A stretch of DNA of 64,000 nucleotides, taken from contig NZ_CP119075.1 of NCBI RefSeq assembly GCF_029023725.1, positions 4,521,501-4,585,500 on the forward strand, given 5' to 3'. Numbering within the stretch: the stretch's first letter is position 1; each line of letters starts with the position of its first letter. Position numbers and translations under genes: made by a program. The stretch is from Synoicihabitans lomoniglobus (GTDB lineage: Bacteria; Verrucomicrobiota; Verrucomicrobiia; Opitutales; Opitutaceae). The notes below the pieces were generated by a model, which made no database searches, had not been told where the DNA came from, and saw only the letters and a program-made list of their open reading frames with translations. This document shows positions 9,901-18,498 of this stretch, one piece after another.

Positions 9901-10664
9901 CGGCGTCGGGTCCGCATCTGGTGACCCTCAATCAACTGGCGGATGTCGTGCAGTCCGATGCGACCTTCCTGATGGTCGCGGAATGCTACCTTGATCGCAG
10001 CGGGTTCTCCGTGCCCAAGCTTTTGCGTGAACTCGTCGACACGGCGGTTGTGCCCAATTTACCGATACACCGTTACAAGCCGTCGGGTCTGCGCAAGCGC
10101 GAGGACTGGGAATCGACGTGGGCGGCGCAGCGTCGCGAGGACGTCGTCGAGGCCACGGTGCGCGAGGACAACGCCGGGATGCTCGAGCCCGAGTTGAAGA
10201 CGCTCGTTCGCCAGACGCAGCTCAAGCAGGTGGGCGACATCCCGGTGCCGCCCAAATACGCCAGCAAGGATTTCAAGAAACCGGCGTTCTGGAAACTGCG
10301 CGGCAAACTCGATGTGCCCAAGGAGCGTTGGATCGTCTACGCGGGCGCCGAGCGCGACGGTGATCCGTCACCGGTGATCGCGTGGGCCGGCTGGAATCAC
10401 CTCCAGCAGGCGCAGGCCCTGGCGGAGTATTACCTCGACGCCAAAACCAACCAAGGGTGGGAGGTCTCCAAGCTGCAACTCCTGCTCGCGGGCTTGATCG
10501 ACCTACTGCCGTGGCTCCAGCAATGGCACAACGCCGTCGACCCCGATCTGGGCTCCGGCCTGGGTGACTATTTCCGCAACTTCGTCGAAGAAGAATGCCG
10601 CACCCACAACCTCACCTTCGATCAAGTGAACACCGCCCGTTTTGAGGTGATGGCTGAAGACTGA
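6924..10664 (+). CDS. pglX: BREX type 2 adenine-specific DNA methyltransferase PglX
   Basis: Putative N6-adenine methyltransferase (1246 residues, usual for type 2 PglX) that marks host DNA so BREX can tell self from phage. The SAM-binding motif DPTCGSGHF starts at Asp233 and the catalytic motif NPPY is at 374-377. An N-terminal helical region (about 1-150) precedes the catalytic core. The part after the core (about residues 470-770) should hold target recognition. There the DNA is visibly richer in A/T than on either side: 26 of 60 bases are G/C from 8761, against 37 of 60 from 7741. The segment GSTVDQRGARQ...FEDFYEF ends this insert. Lies 18 bp after pglW and 32 bp before pglY. Confidence 0.95.
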   Translation: MITSKPLLSALKAQVSALEDDLRTRCADDKAIDAPLRAQYDAAKARKRTAITYAAWRDEQLTQVAVAWVLACVFVRFLEDNELVEVPRLAGPGARLKRAEDEHELFFRQHPTSTEREYLETVFNDVGRLPGMVEFFDRRHNPLWLVAPSGDAAEALVTFWRRTDETTGALAFDFTDPVWNTRFLGDLYQDLSEAARKKYALLQTPDFIEEFILDRTLTPAIETFGYKEVRLIDPTCGSGHFLLGAFDRLFRLWQKHQPQENPRVLAQKALDGVYGVDLNPFAVAIARFRLLLVALKACGITRLKNAPAFSIHLAAGDSLLHGRRFDQFELQGAQQRTFDTEEMFKDELKHHYEVEDGEALHRILGQQYHAVVGNPPYITVKDRAVSALYRDRYPSCHGKYSLSVPFMERFFDLTVKGDGSPHQKTAGFVGQITGNAFMKREFGKKLIEDYLPRWDLTHVIDTAGAYIPGHGTPTVILVGKNQSPVSSTVRTVLGIAGEPVTPANPAQGLVWQAIVSQIDQPGSVSEWMSAGDSPRANFHRHPWSIGGGGAAELKELLERAKDHELGELTVSSGFGSIVGEDDAFIFPQRSQQAQRLSRKIRRMFVEGDTIRDWSINSDLECLFPYDDHINIVTDSEILNFLWSLRAVLEQRRDFSKRTYRECGRPFWEYHQIPVERNRATRRIAYAFVATHNEFVFDVGSKVFKQSAPIINLTTDASDALHRELVGLLNSSTACFWLKQVAHNKGSTVDQRGARQRTAAFEDFYEFTSTQMASFPIPAHQPTQLPTALVQTSTAMQEQAPAATLAVWSGPESGDLHARLASARETWTGQRRQLIAYQEELDWQIYHAYGLISDADNLLWPEDRLDELPPLELGERTFEIFMARQMARGTLNTTWFDRHAGAGSRAITEPPSHWPDDYTALYHRRHVAIQENPNLKLIEQPEYKRRWNTKPWDEQWTEAAREWMLARLEGYFHEGQRVCDLAGSFVPANHGFAAASGPHLVTLNQLADVVQSDATFLMVAECYLDRSGFSVPKLLRELVDTAVVPNLPIHRYKPSGLRKREDWESTWAAQRREDVVEATVREDNAGMLEPELKTLVRQTQLKQVGDIPVPPKYASKDFKKPAFWKLRGKLDVPKERWIVYAGAERDGDPSPVIAWAGWNHLQQAQALAEYYLDAKTNQGWEVSKLQLLLAGLIDLLPWLQQWHNAVDPDLGSGLGDYFRNFVEEECRTHNLTFDQVNTARFEVMAED

Positions 10665-10696
10665 TCGTCCCCTATTTTTACCGACCCCGTTTTCCC

Positions 10697-13600
10697 ATGA
10701 CCTTCATCAAAGACCTCATCCAGATCCCGGACCACGTGGGCAAGGGCGACTTTGTCCTGCGCCTCTCCGAGGGCGTCACCGATCCCGCGGGCACGGTGCG
10801 GCACTACCAAGTCACGCCGCAGTTGGTGAAGTGTTTCGACGAAGCGCTCAAGCTGGTGAAGGGCGCGCTGACCGGGTCGACGAGTCGGGCGGCCTACCTG
10901 CACGGCAGCTTCGGTAGTGGTAAGAGTCACTTCATGGCGATCCTTCACCTGCTGCTGCAGGAGGATCCCCACGCCCGATCGATTCCCGAACTGGCCGACG
11001 TCATCGCCAGCCACAATGCGTGGACGCAGGGGAAGAAGTTGATGCTCGTGCCCTATCACCTCATCGGGGCCAAGAATCTCGAATCCGCCATCCTCGGTGG
11101 TTACGCCGCTCACATCCACCGGAACTTCCCGGACGCCCCCACGCCAGCGGTGTTTAAGTCCGAAGGGTTGTTGGCCAATGGAGAGCAGATTCGCGAAGGG
11201 TTGGGCGACGAGAAGTTTTTCGCCAAGCTCAACGCCACGACGTCCTCGGGAGGAACCGAAGGCGGTGGCGGTTGGGGGAACATCTCGGCCACGTGGACCG
11301 CGACCACCTACGATGCAGCACGACACAGCTCGCCGACCGCTGAGGCGCACCGCCGACTGGTGCGAGATCTGGTGGAGACGCACCTGCCCGCGATGCGCAA
11401 TACCGACGAGTTTGTGGATCTCGACGACGGCCTCGCCATCATGAGTGCCCACGCCAAGGAGATTGGCTACGACGGGCTCATCCTCTTCCTCGATGAGTTG
11501 ATTCTATGGCTGGCCAGCTACGCCGCCGATCCTGTCTTTGTGAGCCGGGAGGGCCAGAAGGTCGTGAAATTGGTGGAGTCGGAGCGAGCGGATCGGCCGG
11601 TGCCGGTCATCAGCTTTGTGGCGCGTCAGCGAGACTTGCGCGATCTCGTAGGCCAACACGTGACCGGAGCGGAGCGCCTGGCCTTTGCCGATGTGCTCAA
11701 CCACCACGACGGCCGCTTCGGCGTGATCAAGCTGGAGGATCGCAACCTGCCGGCCATCGCTGCCAAGCGCATCCTGGCTCCGATCGACGACACCGCGCGA
11801 TTGACGCTCGATGATGAGTTCAACCGCACCGCGCAGGTGCGGGAAGAGGTCATGAACACGTTGCTCACCCGCACGGGCAACAAAGACGATTTTCGCAAGC
11901 TGTATCCCTTCAGCCCCGCGCTGGTGGAAACGCTGGTGGCGGTGTCCTCGGTGCTGCAACGCGAGCGCACCGCGCTCAAGGTGATGGCCCTGCTCATGGT
12001 CGAGCAACGGGAGACACTGCAGCTCGGGCAAATCGTGCCGGTGGGCGATCTCTTCGACCAAGTGTCGCAGGGCGACGAAGCGTTCAGCGCCGACATGAAG
12101 ATCCACTTCGAGAACGCGCACCGTCTCTACGAACTGCACCTCAAGCCGCTGCTGGAAAAGGAACACGACCTATCGTTTGAGCAGGCGGCCGAACTGCCGT
12201 TTGACGATTCCAAGCGGCGGGCGCTGCGCAACGATGACCGGCTCATGAAGACGCTGCTGCTCGCGGCGCTGGTGCCGGAAGTCGAAGCGCTCAAGGCCAT
12301 GACCCCGGGCCGACTGGCGGCGCTCAATCACGGCACCATCAAGTCGCCGATCCCCGGGCAGGAAGGCGCGACCGTGCTCAACAAATTCAAGAAATGGGCG
12401 GCGGCGGCGGGACAGATCAAGATCCGTGAAAGCGCGGGCGGCGCCCCTACAATCTCGCTGCAACTCTCGGGCGTCGATGCGGAGCAAATTCTGGCGCAGG
12501 CCGAATCGGTCGACAATCCCGGCAACCGGATTCGCAAGCTCAAGGAATTGCTCTTCGAGCAGATGGGCGTGGCGGGGCAGGACGAGTTGTTCTTCCGCCA
12601 CAAGTTTCGCTGGAAAGGCACGGAACGGGAATGCGATCTGCACTTCGGCAATCTGCGGGAGTTTGCGGATGAAACGATCCAGTCGGACGGGGAGACCTGG
12701 AAGCTGCTGATCGACTATCCCTTCGACCAATCCGGGCACAGCGTGCGGGACGACCTGGCCCGCATGGAGAAGTTTCAGGAAGAGAACGGAGCCTCGCGCA
12801 CGATGTGCTGGTTACCGTCGTTCTTCGGGCACGAAGTGCAGAAGTCACTCGGCGTGTTTGTGCGGCTGGAGCAGATCCTGAAGGACAACCAGTTCCCCAA
12901 CTTCGTGCAGCACCTGAATCAGGTCGATCGCGACAATGCCCGGGGGCAGCTGGAGAATCAGCGCAGCCAGTTGAAAACCCAGCTCATGGCGCAGCTCGAA
13001 ATGGCCTATGGTCTGCGAACGGGCGGCGAGGACTATCTGGATCCCAGCAACTCGCTGGAGCCGGCGGAGCAATTTCTCTCGCTCGATCCTGCGGTCCAAT
13101 TGCAACCGCCGGTGGCGGCCAACATGGCCGATGGCGTGGTCCGCTTGCTGGAACAAGCTCTGGGCGCGCAATACCCCGGTCACCCGAATTTTGAAGACGA
13201 TGCCGGGCTTACGAAGGGCGGTCTCGCCAAGGTGTTGGAGGTCGTGCGCACGGCGGTGCAAAACCCGGAGCCCAGTATCGTGGTCGAGCAGTCCCTACGG
13301 AAGCCCATCCTGCGCGTGGCGGTGCCGCTGAAGTTTGGCGAGATGGGCGAGATGCGCTTTCAAATCGGTGACCACTGGAAGAAGCACTTCATCAAACAAC
13401 AGGCCCAGTCGACCACACCGCTGAGCGTGGGCAAGCTGCGCAAGTGGATCGACCTCCCGCTGGCGATGGGCCTGCCCGCCATGGTGCAGGATCTGGTGAT
13501 TCTGGCCTATGCCGAGCAGACCAATCGGGTATTCAAACTCCATGGCGCTTCCGTGGGAGGAGGAATCGGCGACCTGCCCGACGAAATGGTGCTCGAGGAA

Positions 13601-14479
13601 GTCGCGCTGCCGGCGGAAGGCATTTGGACGGCGGCCTGTGAGCGGGCCAAATCACCATTTGGCCTTTCTTCCTCGCCTCTGCTCAACGCGACCAACCTCG
13701 ACACGCTGGCCAAGAATTTGGTTGAAATGGTGACCAAGCTATCGCCCGAGACGGCGGCCCTCGTTAGGCAGCTGACCAAAGCGAAGGAGGAGCACTTTCC
13801 TAGAATGGAAAGCTGCACGCGGCTTGATACGATCAAGGAGGCGGACGCTTTGTTGAAGGGACTGGGGCAGGCCTCAGGCAATGAAATCATAAAGCGGCTC
13901 GCCGGGGTCACCCTGCAGTCGAGCAGCGTCGCGCTCGCAAAGAGTATGTTCAGCGCGGACGAGGTAATCCAGGCGCTTGCAGGAGCAGACTGGAAAATAT
14001 TCCAAGGCATCCGTGCGCTCACGGATGAGCGTAAGGCCTCCGCCGCGGCGGTGTGGCGGGACTTGGAAACGGCCATCGCGAGCGATGAATACGCCATCGC
14101 CCTCGGCCCTAAACTGGCGCTGCTGAAGGCGCGAGCTATCGACCTGCTGACGAAGCCGACGGCGACCCCGCCGCCACCGCCACCGCCCCCGACGGCGCAG
14201 ACCAAACCCGTGGGCAAACTCAAGGCGCTGTATGGACGCAGCCAGGCCGAAGGGGATGGGTTGCCGGAATGGGTCGAGGATCCCACGGAGATCCTAACCG
14301 TGCATATGTTCGGCGCGGCGCCAGGGGAGTGGAACTCCTTGTTGGTGGTTACACCCACCTTGAAAGCCCTGATCGAGCTCGACCCGCAGGCGGAGGTGGA
14401 TCTGGCAAAGAAAACTCTAAAACTCCCGCGCTTTGGGCAGACGCTCAGCCTGAGCGTGAAACCCGAACATCTGGCGTAG
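10697..14479 (+). CDS. pglY: BREX type 2 ATPase PglY (BrxC/PglY family)
   Basis: Large AAA-like ATPase of 1260 residues. Walker A is GSFGSGKSH (Gly70-His78, Lys76) and Walker B is ILFLDEL with Asp266-Glu267. The early KGDFVLRLSEGV segment and overall length fit PglY, the type 2 counterpart of BrxC. A proline run at about 1157-1165, encoded by a CCG/CCA repeat near 14169-14190, forms a linker to a C-terminal domain of about 90 residues (AEGDGLPEWVEDP onward). The gene is co-oriented with its neighbours and ends 6 bp before pglZ, so translational coupling is likely. Its biochemical role in BREX is not fully settled; an ATP-driven role in the defence complex is the accepted view. Confidence 0.94.
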   Translation: MTFIKDLIQIPDHVGKGDFVLRLSEGVTDPAGTVRHYQVTPQLVKCFDEALKLVKGALTGSTSRAAYLHGSFGSGKSHFMAILHLLLQEDPHARSIPELADVIASHNAWTQGKKLMLVPYHLIGAKNLESAILGGYAAHIHRNFPDAPTPAVFKSEGLLANGEQIREGLGDEKFFAKLNATTSSGGTEGGGGWGNISATWTATTYDAARHSSPTAEAHRRLVRDLVETHLPAMRNTDEFVDLDDGLAIMSAHAKEIGYDGLILFLDELILWLASYAADPVFVSREGQKVVKLVESERADRPVPVISFVARQRDLRDLVGQHVTGAERLAFADVLNHHDGRFGVIKLEDRNLPAIAAKRILAPIDDTARLTLDDEFNRTAQVREEVMNTLLTRTGNKDDFRKLYPFSPALVETLVAVSSVLQRERTALKVMALLMVEQRETLQLGQIVPVGDLFDQVSQGDEAFSADMKIHFENAHRLYELHLKPLLEKEHDLSFEQAAELPFDDSKRRALRNDDRLMKTLLLAALVPEVEALKAMTPGRLAALNHGTIKSPIPGQEGATVLNKFKKWAAAAGQIKIRESAGGAPTISLQLSGVDAEQILAQAESVDNPGNRIRKLKELLFEQMGVAGQDELFFRHKFRWKGTERECDLHFGNLREFADETIQSDGETWKLLIDYPFDQSGHSVRDDLARMEKFQEENGASRTMCWLPSFFGHEVQKSLGVFVRLEQILKDNQFPNFVQHLNQVDRDNARGQLENQRSQLKTQLMAQLEMAYGLRTGGEDYLDPSNSLEPAEQFLSLDPAVQLQPPVAANMADGVVRLLEQALGAQYPGHPNFEDDAGLTKGGLAKVLEVVRTAVQNPEPSIVVEQSLRKPILRVAVPLKFGEMGEMRFQIGDHWKKHFIKQQAQSTTPLSVGKLRKWIDLPLAMGLPAMVQDLVILAYAEQTNRVFKLHGASVGGGIGDLPDEMVLEEVALPAEGIWTAACERAKSPFGLSSSPLLNATNLDTLAKNLVEMVTKLSPETAALVRQLTKAKEEHFPRMESCTRLDTIKEADALLKGLGQASGNEIIKRLAGVTLQSSSVALAKSMFSADEVIQALAGADWKIFQGIRALTDERKASAAAVWRDLETAIASDEYAIALGPKLALLKARAIDLLTKPTATPPPPPPPPTAQTKPVGKLKALYGRSQAEGDGLPEWVEDPTEILTVHMFGAAPGEWNSLLVVTPTLKALIELDPQAEVDLAKKTLKLPRFGQTLSLSVKPEHLA

Positions 14480-14485
14480 CGTAAT

Positions 14486-17179
14486 ATGACGACTGTCACA
14501 GCAGGCCAGATACGTGCACAAGTTGCGGGGTTGCGGAAGAAGGTCCGCAACGGGGCGACTGCGTTTGCGCTGCGCGTGAATGGAACGTGGACCGGCCCGG
14601 ATCACATGGAGATCGACGGCACCGCGCACCTCATTCGTTCGTGTGCCTCGGATCTGCAGGCCCGTGAAGCGTTGCACGATGCCACCGAGAAACAGTCGCC
14701 AATTATCCTGCTCTGTTCGATCGCGTCGGATCGACTGGGGGAGGACGTAATCGCCCGCTTTGCGCGCAACCGCGTGCTGGCGCCCGACGCGGGTGAAATC
14801 CTGACCGAGCTCTTCGCAGCCAGCATTATCGACCCGCGTGTTCTGGCCACGAAACCGTTGGTGGAAGCGCTGCTCAACCGGGTGCCGCTGAGTGGTTACC
14901 GACCCGTGGGCGGAGGCACGTTGGATTTGCAGCACGCGTGGTCGGTGCTGATCGAGCAGGCCACCGGCAGTTCGTTTGCGGATCCGAGTATCACTCAAGT
15001 GCTCGAGTGGTCTGCGGATCCCAAAAAAATGAAGGCGCTGGAGGCGTTTGATCCGCAGCTGAGACAAGCATTTGTCGATTGGTTTGCCCGGACCCGAGGC
15101 GAGTCGATCCGGTTCATGGTGGCAGCGATTGAAGCCGGTTCCGGGGCCGAGTTGGTGCCGCTGGGGCTCACGTTGGGATTGGTGTTTTCGCCGGAGCTCA
15201 AAGGAACGCCGGAGTATCACGCTGCCAAAGCTCGGCTGGAAAAAACGTTCGGTGGAGAGGTGATCGATGCTGAAAGCGCACGCACCTGGTTCCGCGCCGC
15301 CGAAGCCGTGGCCAAATCGTGGCTCGAAGGGATTAACGCAACAACCCCGGGAGCTCTGCTCAAGCGCGTCGATGCCCTATTGGCTGACCTGAAGCTGCCG
15401 GCATTCGCCTATCTTTCGGACTATTCGGCGGCGGGGATTGAGGGCCGTTTCGACCGGCTGGGCGAGGCGCTGCAACGGGCGATCAAAAAACCTCAAGGTG
15501 AACACGTGGCGGAGGCGCGCGGGAGTCTTGATCACATCAATCGGCACGTCCTGGCCTCGTCGGAGGTTGATCGGTTGGAACGAGCGGAGATGGCATTGCG
15601 GTTGACCGGTTGGCTAATGAGTCGGGTGGAACCCAAATCCACCACCAGTCTGCCCGAGCTGACCGAAGCCTATCACCGGGAAGGTGGGTTTCTCGATTGG
15701 GCACGCAACCGACTGCGGGAGGCGGATATCTCAACGTCGCTGCAGGGCGCCTACGAGACCGTGCTGCAACACGTGAATGCCGTCATGACGGAGCAGGAGA
15801 TTCACTTTGCGACCAAATTGGCGGATTGGACGCGCAGTGAGCAGCAGTCCGAACGCACGATCTGTATCGAGGATGTGCTTACGAAGGTGGTGGTGCCGGT
15901 CGCCAAGGCTCAACCCGTGCTGCTGCTCGTGCTCGATGGGCTCAGTGTTGCGGTCTTTCGGCAACTGTTGCGCGACATCACCCGGCAGGATTGGGCGGAG
16001 ATTGCCAACGAAGATCTCGGCTTACCAAGACCGGTATTGGCGACCTTGCCGTCAGTGACGCAGATATCGCGGCGGGCATTGTTTCTCGGGAAACTATCTC
16101 CATCGAAATCCGGGACCGAACAGGGGGAATTCAAGAACAACGAGTTTTTGTTCAAAGCCTCGGGCAGCGCGAACCGACCCAAGCTTTTCCTCAAAGGCGA
16201 TCTGCAGGAAGAGGGTCACGGCGGCATCGCGTCCGAAGTGAGGAAAGCCATCGGCGACAAAAAGTCGCGCGTGGTCGGCGTGGTGGTGAACGCGATCGAC
16301 GATCAATTGGACGGTGGTGACCAATACGCTCCCACGTGGTCGATTGATCGCATCACGCCGCTCCGGGAACTGCTCAAGCTGGCAGCAGATGCCGAACGGC
16401 TGGTGGTGCTCACGAGCGATCACGGGCATGTGCTGGATTTGGGATCCACCAAACTTCCGTCGGCCAAAGGTAGCTTTGGTGACCGCTATCGATTGAACAC
16501 AGATGCACTGGCCGAAGGTGAGATTCATATTGAAGGACGCCGGGTGGAGCAGGCGCTTGGTCAAAAGCAAATCGTGCTGCCGTGGAGCGCAGACATTCGC
16601 TATGGCCAGAAGAAGCGAGGCTACCACGGTGGGGCGAACCCGCAGGAAGTGGTGGTGCCTTTGGCCATTCTGAGTGGACCGACCGAAACGTTGGCGACCG
16701 GGTGGAGAGAGATGCCGTTCTATGAACCCACGTGGTGGCGATTGGCGGGAGCAGACGAATCGGTTGCTCCGGCCGAAGTGGCACCGAAGAAACCCAAGGT
16801 CGAAGTGGTGGCAGCCGTCAAAGGGCTTGAGTTGTTCGACCAACCCGACGCAACCGAATCGGCCGGCGAAGCGAGCTGGGTCGATGCGTTGTTTGAAACG
16901 ACAATCTATCAAGCCCAGGCGAAACTCGCGGTGCGAGGTGGGCCACAAAAGCAGGTCGTCGCATCGTTGCTGGAAACGATCGAACGCCGCGGGGGCTCGA
17001 TCATGAAGGCGCCGCTAGCCGAGGCGTTGGGCATGCCACTGTTCCGCATCGATGGACTGGTGCAAAACGTAAGTCGGATTCTAAATGTCGACGGCTATGA
17101 AGTGCTTTCCTTCGACCGTGCGGCCGAAACCATCACCCTGAACACCAGCCTCTTGAAGGCGCAGTTTGAGCTCGAATGA
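14486..17179 (+). CDS. pglZ: BREX type 2 alkaline-phosphatase-like protein PglZ
   Basis: Core BREX protein present in all BREX types, 897 residues. The PglZ domain belongs to the alkaline phosphatase superfamily. Its metal-binding signatures are visible as LLLVLDGLS (Asp484) and SDHGHVLD (Asp645, His646, His648), with a further histidine in RGYHGG at about 710. The N-terminal 450 residues are helical and carry no recognised motif. The C-terminal 60 residues (MKAPLAEALGMPLFRIDGLV) look like a small winged-helix module. The start ATG lies 6 bp after the pglY stop, and the stop overlaps the brxD start by 4 bp (ATGA), which marks tight coupling. Confidence 0.95.
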   Translation: MTTVTAGQIRAQVAGLRKKVRNGATAFALRVNGTWTGPDHMEIDGTAHLIRSCASDLQAREALHDATEKQSPIILLCSIASDRLGEDVIARFARNRVLAPDAGEILTELFAASIIDPRVLATKPLVEALLNRVPLSGYRPVGGGTLDLQHAWSVLIEQATGSSFADPSITQVLEWSADPKKMKALEAFDPQLRQAFVDWFARTRGESIRFMVAAIEAGSGAELVPLGLTLGLVFSPELKGTPEYHAAKARLEKTFGGEVIDAESARTWFRAAEAVAKSWLEGINATTPGALLKRVDALLADLKLPAFAYLSDYSAAGIEGRFDRLGEALQRAIKKPQGEHVAEARGSLDHINRHVLASSEVDRLERAEMALRLTGWLMSRVEPKSTTSLPELTEAYHREGGFLDWARNRLREADISTSLQGAYETVLQHVNAVMTEQEIHFATKLADWTRSEQQSERTICIEDVLTKVVVPVAKAQPVLLLVLDGLSVAVFRQLLRDITRQDWAEIANEDLGLPRPVLATLPSVTQISRRALFLGKLSPSKSGTEQGEFKNNEFLFKASGSANRPKLFLKGDLQEEGHGGIASEVRKAIGDKKSRVVGVVVNAIDDQLDGGDQYAPTWSIDRITPLRELLKLAADAERLVVLTSDHGHVLDLGSTKLPSAKGSFGDRYRLNTDALAEGEIHIEGRRVEQALGQKQIVLPWSADIRYGQKKRGYHGGANPQEVVVPLAILSGPTETLATGWREMPFYEPTWWRLAGADESVAPAEVAPKKPKVEVVAAVKGLELFDQPDATESAGEASWVDALFETTIYQAQAKLAVRGGPQKQVVASLLETIERRGGSIMKAPLAEALGMPLFRIDGLVQNVSRILNVDGYEVLSFDRAAETITLNTSLLKAQFELE

Positions 17180-18498
17180 CTTCCCTAAGCCCCAAGAAGC
17201 GCACTGAAATTCTCGATGCGGTGCGGCGTGGAACCGTGCCTAAAGACGGTCTCGATGTCCTGGCGGTGGGACTCGACAAATTTCTTGATCCCATGGATCA
17301 GGATCTGGCGAAACTAGCCGGGGGCGGAAGTGCCTTCAAAGCCGTGCGAGGAGACTACGGATGCGGAAAGACGTTCTTCTCCCGTTGGCTGCAGGAGCGG
17401 GCCCGATCGCAGAATCTCGCCACCGCGGAGGTGCAGATCTCCGAGACGGAAACACCGCTGCACCGGCTGGAGACCGTATATCGGCGCATGATCGAACGAC
17501 TCGCCACCCAGAGCTCACGCTCGGCAGCGTTTCGCGGGGTGTTGGACAGTTGGTTCTATGTGCTGGAGGAGGACGTGCTCAGTAATGGCAAAGTGGACGC
17601 CAATGATGCGGACACGCTCCTGGCCGCCACCAACGAACTCATGGAGCAGCGCCTGAATGCGATATCGCGGCAGTCCCCCAGTTTTTCGGCTGCATTGCGT
17701 GGCTATCGTGCAGCGCTGGCCGAAGGAGATGCCGGAGTCGCCGAAGGGCTGGTCGCGTGGCTGTCCGGCCAACCCAATGTCGCGGCGGCAGTGAAGCGGA
17801 CCGCTAACATCAAAGGTGAGGTGGATCACTTTGCCGCGTTGAGTTTCCTGCAAGGTCTGCTCGTGGTGCTTAAGGATTCGGGACACCCGGGAATGGTGTT
17901 GGTGCTCGATGAGGTGGAGACCTTGCAGCGAGTCCGGGGGGATGTGCGCGAGAAGGCGCTCAATGCGCTGCGTCAGTTGATCGACGAAATCGATGCCGGA
18001 CGCTTCCCGGGTCTCATGCTTATCATCACGGGCACGCCGGCGTTCTTCGAAGGACCGCAAGGGATTAAAAAACTCCCGCCACTGGCCCAGCGGTTGCACA
18101 CCGATTTTGATACCGAAATGCGGTTCGATAATCCGCGCGCGCCGCAAATTCGGCTGAGGGCGTTTGACTTCGATATGCTGCTCGAAGTCGGACGTAAGTT
18201 TCGAGACATCTTCGCGGATGGTTCGAAGGTGAGGGATCGGATACTCGCGACCGTAGACGATGCATTGATCGAGTCTTTGGCGAAAGGCGTCAGCGGCACG
18301 CTGGGCGGAAAGACCGGCATAGCCCCGCGTATCTTTCTCAAGAAACTGGTGGTGGATATTCTCGATCGAGTTGAGCTCCATCCCGGCTTTGATCCCCGGA
18401 AGGATTACCGTCTCACCATCAAGCAGGATGAACTTAACCTGGAGGAGCGGAATCAAATGCCCGCGTCATCGGTTGAGGACATTAAACTCGAACTGTGA
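17176..18498 (+). CDS. brxD: BREX type 2 ATP-binding protein BrxD
   Basis: P-loop ATPase of 440 residues. Walker A is GDYGCGKTFF (Lys65) and Walker B is MVLVLDEVE (Asp245-Glu246). An arginine-rich stretch after MLIITGTPAFFEG (about 275-300) is in the place of the sensor region. BrxD is specific to type 2 BREX loci and normally sits beside pglZ and brxHI, as here. The start overlaps the pglZ stop by 4 bp, and the stop overlaps the brxHI GTG start by 4 bp. Its exact role in defence is unknown; an ORC/Cdc6-like ATPase is the usual family description. Confidence 0.93.
   Translation: MTSLSPKKRTEILDAVRRGTVPKDGLDVLAVGLDKFLDPMDQDLAKLAGGGSAFKAVRGDYGCGKTFFSRWLQERARSQNLATAEVQISETETPLHRLETVYRRMIERLATQSSRSAAFRGVLDSWFYVLEEDVLSNGKVDANDADTLLAATNELMEQRLNAISRQSPSFSAALRGYRAALAEGDAGVAEGLVAWLSGQPNVAAAVKRTANIKGEVDHFAALSFLQGLLVVLKDSGHPGMVLVLDEVETLQRVRGDVREKALNALRQLIDEIDAGRFPGLMLIITGTPAFFEGPQGIKKLPPLAQRLHTDFDTEMRFDNPRAPQIRLRAFDFDMLLEVGRKFRDIFADGSKVRDRILATVDDALIESLAKGVSGTLGGKTGIAPRIFLKKLVVDILDRVELHPGFDPRKDYRLTIKQDELNLEERNQMPASSVEDIKLEL

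Noticed and set aside
14160..14195. CCG/CCA repeat in pglY as a phase-variation tract
   Set aside because: The repeat unit is a multiple of three, so slippage would change only the length of a proline linker.
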